This document shows, piece by piece, positions 1-5,890 of a stretch of 25,186 nucleotides of DNA. The position numbers and the translations under genes were made by a program. The DNA comes from DASZGI01 sp035938995 (lineage in GTDB: Bacteria > Actinomycetota > Actinomycetes > Streptomycetales > Catenulisporaceae): NCBI RefSeq assembly GCF_035938995.1, contig NZ_DASZGI010000118.1:1-25186 (forward strand), given 5' to 3'. Every line of letters starts with the position of its first letter. Positions within the stretch are counted from its first letter, which is position 1. The notes under the pieces were generated by a model that made no database searches, was not told where the DNA came from, and worked only from the letters and a program-made list of their open reading frames with translations.

Positions 1-3
1 GCC

Positions 4-78
4 ATGGCAAAGGGCGGCAACAAGAGGCGGGCCCGCAGGAAGAGGAAGGCAAACCACGGCAAGCGTCCCAACGCCTGA
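4..78 (+). CDS. Ribosomal protein bL37-type, 24 aa
   Basis: This 24-codon gene encodes an extremely basic peptide that starts MAKGGNKRR and ends ANHGKRPNA. The length, the MAK start, the run of Arg/Lys and the NHGKRPNA ending match what I recall of the tiny 50S subunit protein bL37 described in mycobacterial ribosomes. It would act as an rRNA-binding stapling peptide in the large subunit. The start is the only ATG in frame; the upstream ribosome binding site lies outside the window. A hairpin terminator follows 15 bp after the stop, so it appears to be the last or only gene of its transcript. The family call is from memory of the sequence, not from a search. Such genes are often missed because of their size. 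Confidence 0.85.
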   Translation: MAKGGNKRRARRKRKANHGKRPNA

Positions 79-93
79 CCGCAGACGGATGGC

Positions 94-130
94 GCCGCGC
101 TCCTGGAACATCCGGGAGGCGCGGCCTTTC
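94..130 (+). terminator. Intrinsic terminator after the bL37 gene
   Basis: The arm GCCGCGC-TCC (94-103) pairs with GGAGGCGCGGC (115-125), with one bulged base and an 11-nt loop. CTTTCTCT follows directly. It sits 15 bp beyond the bL37 stop codon and has the form of a rho-independent terminator for the plus strand. Confidence 0.65.
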
Positions 131-220
131 TCTGTCCGGTATCAACACGATGTGACCACGGCTGCGGTTTGCTGATCGCCTCGCAGCGACATTCCGTGTC
201 TGGCATGACCACCGGTGTGA

Positions 221-841
221 ATTGAGGCTCCAGACGGCGCCGCTGGCGGGAGCGAAAACGCGTGGACGGGCGCGCTGGAGTGGACACGTCGGCTCACACC
301 CGTTCGAGACGCAGCAGCGCCAGTGCCGGTCCACGGCCATGGTCGGCTCGCGCCGCGACTCCACTGCATGCGGTACGAACAGCGCCGTCGCAAGGTAGGG
401 GCGGACCCGGCCGGCCGCTACAACGGCGGTGGCACCAACTCGGACGAGGCCGACCAGCCGGTAAACACGTGGTACGCCGTCACCTCCGATGCATACTCCT
501 ACAACGGCGACGGCGTCTGCCAGGACGGTGCCCGCTCCTACTACACCGGGCATGGCGTGCCCTGCAGCACCGTCGTGTACAACGAGGACTACACCACCAA
601 CTTGACGTGGGATGACGGCACTGTTCACACCGTCCGCGGCGTCCTGGGCCGCACCACTGGCTATGCGTCGACGCAGGGCGACTCGGGCGCCCTGGTGTTC
701 GTCGTGACCGGCGCCAGCACCCGCCAGGCGCGCGGGCAGGTCTCGGCCGGCGGGAGCGCCGGCGGGTACAACCTGTTGTTCTGGACCGAGGCCCCTGACA
801 TCCTTAACCACTACAACCTGCACCTCAACCCGCACACGTAA
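221..841 (+). pseudogene. Fragment of a secreted S1 (trypsin-like) serine protease
   Basis: The frame is open from 221, with a possible GTG at 323 and ATG at 368. From about codon 385 onward it reads like the C-terminal half of a chymotrypsin-fold protease. The catalytic serine motif GDSGALVF lies near 678-701, and secreted-protein composition (Tyr, Asn, Thr, two Cys) surrounds it. The usual N-terminal parts are absent: there is no signal peptide, no TAGHC-type His motif and no recognisable catalytic Asp region. The open stretch before about 385 is Arg/Pro-rich and does not look coding. With about 150 usable residues and one of three catalytic residues, this is most likely an inactivated remnant. 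No clear ribosome binding site supports the GTG or ATG. Confidence 0.6.
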
Positions 842-1017
842 GCACAATCACGCAGCACGTCACCGTCAACTGCTGGAATCCCGGCGCTACCGTTAACGGC
901 GGCCCGTTCTGCGACTTGCTCTACAACCCCGCCAACGGTGTTACCGCATTTGTCGCCGATGCTTACGTCTACACCAACGGCGGTATCAGAACGCAGGTAG
1001 AGCCCTGCGTCACCTGA
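841..1017 (+). pseudogene. Remnant of an SH3-like secreted domain
   Basis: Directly after the protease fragment, in another frame, 58 codons end at TGA 1015-1017. They read as a bacterial SH3-like domain half, with VTVNCWNPGATVNG, then CDLLYNPANG, VADAYVYTNGG and a final VEPCVT. The pattern (valine-rich strand with one Cys, a Gly turn, a WYxL-like strand, VADAYV, then Cys near the end) is typical of C-terminal SH3 domains in actinobacterial secreted proteins. No start codon or binding site precedes it. It is probably the tail of a lost gene, or the end of the neighbouring protein separated by a frameshift. The assignment is from motif pattern only. Confidence 0.45.
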
Positions 1018-1211
1018 GAACTGCCATGCGCAAACCGCCGTCCGCGTCCGCCTGGTTTTCTGGCGGATTGGTCGAAACAGTCTCGGCCTGTCGATATCCA
1101 CCGTCGCAGGCGCTGGGACTCGGCTGCACAGTCCGACGCATCGGACCGTGCTTACGTGGGAGGGTGGCCCTGCGGCGTCCATGGGGCAGCACGTCGGTGA
1201 GGGAGGCGGCG

Positions 1212-2516
1212 ATGAGCGATCGGGTCGTGCCGGAGACGCACGTCTCGGGGCCGGGCTCCGAGCCGGCACAGGGTCTTGGGCGAGGCACGCGTTCGGACTC
1301 GGCGCGCGGGTCGGTATCGCGCCGGTTCGGACGGCTGCCGCGGATGGTCGGGCGGGATCCCACCGAGGCGCACCGGGCGGCGACTCCGCTGGAACTGCTG
1401 TTCGACCTGTGTTTCGTCGGGGCGGTCTCGCAGGCGGCCGACGAACTCGGACGTTTCGTCGCCGCGGGAGAGGTCGGACGGGGCGTGTCCAGCTTCGTCA
1501 TCGTCTTCTTCGCGATCTGGTGGGCATGGGTGAACTTCACCTGGTTCGCCTCGGCCTACGACACCGACGACGTGTACTACCGGATCATGGTGTTCGTCCA
1601 GATCACCGGAGCGCTGATCCTCGCCGCCGGGGTGCCTCGGATCGTCGTCCACAACGACTTCGCGCTCGGGGTGGCCGGATATGTCGTCATGCGGGTGTCA
1701 CTGGTGACGCAATGGCTGCGCGCGGCGCGGGGTGACGCACGAACGCACCGCACGGCGCTGCGCTACGCGACGGGGGTGACGGTGATCCAGATCTGCTGGA
1801 TCGGGTTCCTGGCCATCCCACCGCGCTATCAGACCGCCTGCTTCGCGCCGCTGCTGCTCGTGGACATGGTGATCCCGGTCTGGGCGGAGCGGGCCGGGGA
1901 GACCTCCTGGCACCCGCGCCACATCGCCGAGCGCTACGGTCTGTTCACCATCATCGTGATCGGCGAGTCGGTCCTCACCGCCACCACCGCCATCCAGGCC
2001 GCTTTCGAGCAGGGCGGGTTCCGGTGGGACCTGGTCGGGGTGATCGCCGGAGGGCTGCTGATCGTGTTCGGGATCTGGTGGATCTACTTCGCCGCGCCCG
2101 CGCACGAGTTCATCGACTCCTTCCGGTCGGCGGGGATTTGGGCATACGGGCACTACGTGATCTTCGCTTCGGCCGCAGCGATCGGCGCGGGCCTCAGCGT
2201 CGCCGTCACATACGACATCGCCGCGACGCATATCTCGCGCACGGTCGCCGGGGCCGTAGTGACCATTCCCGTCGCGCTGTACCTGGTCGTCCTTTGGGCG
2301 CTGCACCTGCGCCCCCACGCGCACGCGAGGGCCTGGCTTTTGCAGTCCGTGACCCCGCTCACCGCCCTCTTGGTGCTGGTCGCCACGTTCACCCCGGTCG
2401 CGGTGCTGCTGACCGGGCTGCTCACGGCCGCGCTAGTGGCGGCGAAGGTGGGTCTCGAGGGGATGACGGAGCAGGGCGCCGAAGGGGTGGCGGGAGGCAG
2501 CGGGGCGGGGGCGTAG
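1212..2516 (+). CDS. LtrA-family integral membrane protein
   Basis: The 434-residue protein belongs to the low-temperature-requirement A (LtrA) family, bacterial membrane proteins of poorly defined function. The family signature, with TPLELLFDLCFVGAVSQ at its centre, is near residues 59-75. It is followed by about ten to twelve hydrophobic segments, for example FVIVFFAIWWAWVNF and VGVIAGGLLIVFGIWWIYF. I chose ATG 1212 because GGGAGG lies six bases upstream. The frame is open further back, but that part is Arg-rich and has no binding site. The first 45 residues are hydrophilic and the last 20 are Gly/Ala/Glu-rich. Positions 1018-1211 upstream hold no gene I can see. The 3' end overlaps a small convergent gene on the other strand. 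Confidence 0.9.
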   Translation: MSDRVVPETHVSGPGSEPAQGLGRGTRSDSARGSVSRRFGRLPRMVGRDPTEAHRAATPLELLFDLCFVGAVSQAADELGRFVAAGEVGRGVSSFVIVFFAIWWAWVNFTWFASAYDTDDVYYRIMVFVQITGALILAAGVPRIVVHNDFALGVAGYVVMRVSLVTQWLRAARGDARTHRTALRYATGVTVIQICWIGFLAIPPRYQTACFAPLLLVDMVIPVWAERAGETSWHPRHIAERYGLFTIIVIGESVLTATTAIQAAFEQGGFRWDLVGVIAGGLLIVFGIWWIYFAAPAHEFIDSFRSAGIWAYGHYVIFASAAAIGAGLSVAVTYDIAATHISRTVAGAVVTIPVALYLVVLWALHLRPHAHARAWLLQSVTPLTALLVLVATFTPVAVLLTGLLTAALVAAKVGLEGMTEQGAEGVAGGSGAGA

Positions 2517-2718
2517 GGGCGGGCGACAGGGGTCGAACAACCCCAGGGTCAGAGCCGGATCGGGCCGGATGAGTAGTCAGTTCCAGCTGGAAATTCTGGA
2601 TCTGCGGACCGGCATCACTGGCCGCGTTCGCGCCGGCGAGTGTCAGGCTGGGAAACACGATGGCGGAGGTCGCGGCGATCGTGGTGGCCGCCGCCAGCGT
2701 CTTGTGCCGTCTGAGCAT
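2422..2718 (-). CDS. Small putative secreted protein, possibly with a run-on C-terminus
   Basis: The ATG at 2718 is preceded by a near-perfect ribosome binding site, AGGAGGTT at 2731-2724. The 98-residue product opens with a classical Sec signal peptide: MLRRHK, then the hydrophobic stretch TLAAATTIAATSAIVFPSLTLA, then AxA-type sites around residues 34-38. The mature start, ASDAGPQIQNFQLELTTHP, looks like real protein. After about residue 53 it becomes Pro/Arg/Ser-rich, and its last 95 nt are simply antisense to the LtrA gene. The original stop may therefore have been lost by frameshift or deletion, leaving a run-on end. The product is unrecognised. The signal peptide plus ribosome binding site make the start convincing; the C-terminus is doubtful. 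Confidence 0.5.
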   Translation of the reverse strand: MLRRHKTLAAATTIAATSAIVFPSLTLAGANAASDAGPQIQNFQLELTTHPARSGSDPGVVRPLSPAPTPPPRCLPPPLRRPAPSSPRDPPSPPLARP

Positions 2719-2906
2719 GAGTGTAACCTCCTGCTTCGGCGTCGCACGCAGACGTTCGAACCTTGTCAACGCCCACAAGCTACCGGCGGTCAAATACACA
2801 GCAGGTTCAGCGGACCACCCCTGCCCGAACAGACACCTTCGTACGGTGTATTCGGAGCCGCAGGCCGAGACCGGGAGCGTGGCGAAGTCCGGCCGGCCCG
2901 TCGATG

Positions 2907-2936
2907 TTGACACCGCTTACACTCCGCCGCTAATGT
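2907..2936 (+). promoter_or_regulatory. Sigma-70-type promoter for the redox operon
   Basis: A perfect -35 box, TTGACA (2907-2912), is followed by an 18-bp spacer and the -10-like TAATGT (2931-2936). It lies about 140 bp upstream of the nitroreductase-family gene in the right direction. The -10 box is embedded in the inverted repeat at 2933-2951, which suggests repression at this promoter. Confidence 0.6.
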
Positions 2937-2951
2937 ATGCACCGCATACAT
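2933..2951 (+). promoter_or_regulatory. Perfect inverted repeat, TetR-type operator candidate
   Basis: ATGTATGC (2933-2940), ACC, GCATACAT (2944-2951) is a perfect 8-3-8 inverted repeat. It overlaps the -10 box and the expected transcription start of the promoter at 2907-2936. The size and spacing fit a dimeric TetR- or MarR-type repressor. No such regulator gene is in the window, so the controlling protein is unknown. Confidence 0.6.
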
Positions 2952-3077
2952 CACTCGCGAGAGCCGGCGGCCGGGGCACGACCGGAATGCTCCGACTCAG
3001 CTTTGACCGCTGTCAGCTGCGCTCCGTACGACGCGCCGCATCGCTCAACGGCAAGACACCACTTTCGAGGAGTCCGC

Positions 3078-3518
3078 ATGGCAACCGGTTCTTTCACTCG
3101 GGTGCTGCGCGCCCACCAATGGATCTACGAGCACACCGACGGGCTGCTCGGCCACCGGCTGCTACTGGGCAACCCGACCCTCCTGCTGCGCACCACCGGC
3201 CGACTCAGCGGCCAGATCCGCACCAATGCATTGACCTACGCCCGCGACGGCGACGCCTATCTCGTGGTCGCCTCCAACGGCGGCTCGCCCCGCCCTCCGA
3301 GCTGGCTGGCGAACCTGAAGTCCGATCCCGGCAGCGAGATTCAGGTCGGCCGACACCGTTACCGCGCTCTCGCCCGCCCGACGCTGCCGGACGACCCCGA
3401 CTACGCGCGCCGGTGGACGATCGTCGACACCGTCAACAAGGGCCGGTACACGCAGTACCAGAAGCAGACCGAACGCCCCATCGCCATCGTCGAACTGCGC
3501 CCGACCTCCACCGTCTGA
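3078..3518 (+). CDS. Nitroreductase family deazaflavin (F420)-dependent oxidoreductase, Ddn-like
   Basis: The 146-residue protein matches the Ddn/F420-dependent quinone reductase family of actinobacteria, single-domain split-barrel enzymes that use reduced F420 to reduce quinones or nitroaromatics. Visible family features are LLLRTTGRLSGQIRTNALTY (residues 35-54) with its TxGRxSGxxRxxxL cofactor-binding signature, then YLVVASNGGSPRPPSWLANL, which follows the VASxGGxxxxPxWxxNL pattern, and finally RYTQYQKQTERPIAIVELRP. The length is normal for the family. The start is ATG 3078, with CGAGGAG five bases upstream; an earlier ATG at 2937 lies inside the operator and is unlikely. A quinone oxidoreductase gene follows 75 bp later on the same strand. 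The substrate cannot be inferred. Confidence 0.85.
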   Translation: MATGSFTRVLRAHQWIYEHTDGLLGHRLLLGNPTLLLRTTGRLSGQIRTNALTYARDGDAYLVVASNGGSPRPPSWLANLKSDPGSEIQVGRHRYRALARPTLPDDPDYARRWTIVDTVNKGRYTQYQKQTERPIAIVELRPTSTV

Positions 3519-3593
3519 TCCCGGTCGCCACGCAGACCCCGAAGCGACATCAGCCGGCTCACCGGAGCCAACCCGTCGAACCAGGAGATCGCC

Positions 3594-4538
3594 ATGCGCG
3601 CCGCCACCATCCGCGACGGGAAGATCGTCGTCGCCGAGCATCCCGACCCCGAGCCGGGCACCGGGCAGGTCCTCGTGCGCGTCAAGGCTGCCGGGCTCAA
3701 CGGCGCCGACCAGGCGCAAGTGCTCGGCCTCTATCCGCCGCCGCCCGGTTCCGGCGTGCCGGAGGACATTCCAGGTCTCGAGCTGGCCGGCGAGGTCGCC
3801 GCGACCGGGCCCGGCGTCACCCGGTTCGCCGTCGGGGGCCCGGTGATGGGCCTGGTCGCCGGTGGGGCACAGGCCGACCTCGCCGTCGTCCACGAGCGTC
3901 AGCTGATCCCCGTTCCCGAAGCGCTCGGCCATCCGCACGACGGCGCGTTCCCCGAGGTGTTCTCCACCGCCTACGACGCCCTGTTCAACCAGGCGAGATT
4001 GCAGACCGGCGAGCATCTGCTGGTGCACGGAGCGGCCGGGGGCGTGGGCACCGCCGCCGTCCAGCTCGCCATCGCGCTGGGCGCACGCGTGACCGCCACC
4101 GTCCGCAACCCCGCCGCGCGTTCCGCAGTCGCCGCCCTCGGCGCGCACGTCATCTCCCCGCAGGACTTCGCGCCCGGCGGCCCTTACGACGTGATCCTCG
4201 AACTCGTCGGCGGTCCGAACATTCCCGCCGACCTGCAATCGCTGGCTACCGGAGGCCGCATCGTCGTGATCGGGGTCGGCGGCGGGTTCACGGCCGAACT
4301 CAACCTGATCGACCTGCTGTACCGGCGTACCAGTATCACCGGCACCAACCTGCGAACCCGCTCCCTGGAGGAGAAGGCGCTGCTGGCGCGCCAGATCGAA
4401 CGGTATGTGCTGCCGAATGTGAGCGCTGGTCGCGTCCACGTGCCGCTGGCCGCCGCCTATCCGCTGGACCAGGCTGCCGACGCCTACGCCCACTTCGCCG
4501 ACGGCGGAAAGTTCGGCAAGATCGTCCTCACCCTCTGA
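3594..4538 (+). CDS. NADPH:quinone oxidoreductase, zinc-independent MDR superfamily
   Basis: The 314-residue product has the architecture of medium-chain dehydrogenase/reductases of the quinone oxidoreductase type. The N-terminal GroES-like domain contains RVKAAGLNGADQAQVLGLYP and PGLELAGEVAATGPGVTRF. A Rossmann nucleotide-binding motif, GAAGGVG, is at residues 146-152. The C-terminus, ADAYAHFADGGKFGKIVLTL, is the family's usual end. The cysteine/histidine zinc ligands of alcohol dehydrogenases are not seen. AGGAG sits six bases before the ATG. It probably shares the promoter/operator at 2907-2951 with the F420-type reductase, which would make a small regulated redox or detoxification operon. 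It converges on the minus-strand gene at 4550 with only 11 bp between the stops. Confidence 0.85.
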   Translation: MRAATIRDGKIVVAEHPDPEPGTGQVLVRVKAAGLNGADQAQVLGLYPPPPGSGVPEDIPGLELAGEVAATGPGVTRFAVGGPVMGLVAGGAQADLAVVHERQLIPVPEALGHPHDGAFPEVFSTAYDALFNQARLQTGEHLLVHGAAGGVGTAAVQLAIALGARVTATVRNPAARSAVAALGAHVISPQDFAPGGPYDVILELVGGPNIPADLQSLATGGRIVVIGVGGGFTAELNLIDLLYRRTSITGTNLRTRSLEEKALLARQIERYVLPNVSAGRVHVPLAAAYPLDQAADAYAHFADGGKFGKIVLTL

Positions 4539-4549
4539 AGGACGCGGGA

Positions 4550-5095
4550 TCAGGCCTCTTCCGCACCCGGCTGGTCGCCGTACGCCTGCGACGGGTCGTC
4601 CTGAGACGCGTCCCCTGACCAGTCGCCCGCTCCCGGGTCGCCGCCCTGCGAGGTGTCGGCCTGGGCGACGGTGTCATCCGACGGATTGATGGACGGCGAC
4701 GAGGAGTTCGGGACGGGGGTGCCGCCGACCGCGTCACGGAACGCGTCCTCGCCGCCCTGGCCCCACATGGGATCGTGATTGCCGTCGCCGTCGATGGCCC
4801 GCCCGAGCGTCATCATGCCGTCCCAGGCGACATCGTTGAACGGAACCGCGTTGAAGCCGTCCGCGACCGCGTTGCCCAGGTCGTGGCCGGCCGTGGTGGT
4901 GTCGCCGACGATGCCGTGATAAGCAGCCTCGCCCAGGTCCGCGATCGCGTGACCGGCGTTGACCACCGTCTCGAGATCGCCGACCCCGATCAGGTCCTTG
5001 CCCACGTCGCCGACCAAGTCCCCGCCCATGCTCAGCAGCCCGTCCAGCACGCCGCCACCCTGCGGGTCGGACGCGCCGCTTTGGTCGTCGCTCAT
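4550..5095 (-). CDS. Acidic glycine/aspartate-rich protein of unknown function, next to a WXG100 remnant
   Basis: The 181-residue product is strongly acidic, without signal peptide or membrane segment. The first half is amphipathic and Gly/Val-rich, with stretches such as GLLSMGGDLVGDVGKDLIGV. The middle has AYHGIVGDTTTAGHDLGNAV and PFNDVAWDGMMTLGRAIDGDG. The last 50 residues are a low-complexity Ser/Asp/Gln/Gly tail. GAGGAG lies five bases before ATG 5095. That ATG overlaps, as ATGA, the stop codon of the broken WXG100-like frame upstream, which shows the two genes were coupled. WXG100 genes are often followed by a type VII secretion partner or substrate, so a role as a small exported protein is possible. 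That is inference from context only. Confidence 0.65.
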   Translation of the reverse strand: MSDDQSGASDPQGGGVLDGLLSMGGDLVGDVGKDLIGVGDLETVVNAGHAIADLGEAAYHGIVGDTTTAGHDLGNAVADGFNAVPFNDVAWDGMMTLGRAIDGDGNHDPMWGQGGEDAFRDAVGGTPVPNSSSPSINPSDDTVAQADTSQGGDPGAGDWSGDASQDDPSQAYGDQPGAEEA

Positions 5096-5306
5096 GAAAA
5101 CTCCTCAACCGACCGCGATGCCTTGGCGACTGTCTCACGACGTCGTCACGCAGTCAGCGTCCGAACAAACCGTCCAATCGGGCACTCTTGCGCGTGCGGG
5201 GCTCGTCGGGGTCGACTACTCGACAGTCGCCGCGAACGTCACTGGCCTGTGCTCCAAGACTGCGGACGCTTTCGAAGTCACGCTCGAGGGTGTCGCCCGA
5301 ATCCAT
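5092..5306 (-). pseudogene. Broken WXG100/ESAT-6-like gene
   Basis: From ATG 5306 (GAGGGGGTGG just upstream), 50 codons read MDSGDTLERDFESVRSLGAQ, continue through ASDVRGDCRVVDPDEP, and end at LDGLFGR followed by TGA 5154-5156. This resembles the first half of actinobacterial WXG100-like proteins, where a helix of the form VDxxxLRxLxxxLxDVxGD leads to LxxFxxxW. In another frame, just before the next gene, ETVAKASRSVEEFS followed by TGA (5094-5092) looks like the matching C-terminal helix. The central part of a normal protein of about 100 residues, including the Trp turn and most of the second helix, is missing. The gene therefore seems inactivated by an internal deletion and frameshift. A functional 50-residue peptide cannot be excluded. 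Confidence 0.45.
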
Positions 5307-5353
5307 GACCACCCCCTCGGGGCCATGGATTCGGACGCTCCACCACCGCAGAG

Positions 5354-5881
5354 TTAGGAGCCTGGCGCGCTCGGGGACGACGTCGGGTCGGCGTAGACCG
5401 CCAGATGCGCGACGAGCGCGTCGAGCGCCCGTTGGTCGCCAGAGGTGTCGTATGCCGGACCCTGATCTCCGGGCGCCCAGGTGACGATCGCCTCGAAGAC
5501 GGCGAGGACGCTGCCCTGCCGGGCCACCAGGATGTGGTCGGCGGCGATCCGCGGCGTACTCGTCGAGGCCGGCTCGAGGTATTGCTGGTACCAGCCGAAG
5601 CCGTTGGCCGTGTGGGCCGTGACCGGACCGCCGGGGCGAGCCGCAGCCGCCGGGCCACCGGCAGGCAGTCCCCGGCGGCGGTCTGTGCCGCGGCGAAGTC
5701 ACCGCGCATGATTGCGTCCAGGATCGTGATCCCGTCGATCGTGTAGGCGACGGTGGCCGAGCCCAGCCGCAGCGCCTCGTCCCGGGCCCCGAGGACGCCG
5801 TCGGTGCCTGTGGTGCCGGGAATGTCGTCCGTGCAGGTAGAGGGCGAGTTCTGTCGGCAGCGTGCGACCGCCGCACCATGG
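5354..5881 (-). pseudogene. Frameshifted, 5'-truncated gene of unknown function
   Basis: Two minus-strand frames with good coding composition join near 5635. The upstream part (about 5860 down to 5640) reads GVLGARDEALRLGSATVAYT, then IDGITILDAIMRGDFAAAQT and AAGDCLPVARRLRLAP. The second part, in another frame, reads GPVTAHTANGFGWYQQYLEP, then DHILVARQGSVLAVFEAIVT and DALVAHLAVYADP, and stops at TAA 5356-5354. Neither frame alone gives a sensible whole protein, and no start with a binding site is seen before the SGNH gene ends at 5891. The end loosely recalls extracytoplasmic sensor or lipoprotein domains of actinobacteria, but I do not recognise a family. It lies upstream of the WXG100 remnant on the same strand and was probably part of the same lost cluster. 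Confidence 0.4.
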
Positions 5882-5890
5882 CCCCGAGAT

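Noticed and set aside
2660..4618. Long plus-strand open frame (about 650 codons) over the redox genes
   Set aside because: The product is an Arg/Pro/Ala-rich mixture typical of an out-of-frame reading of GC-rich genes. It overlaps two well-supported genes in another frame.
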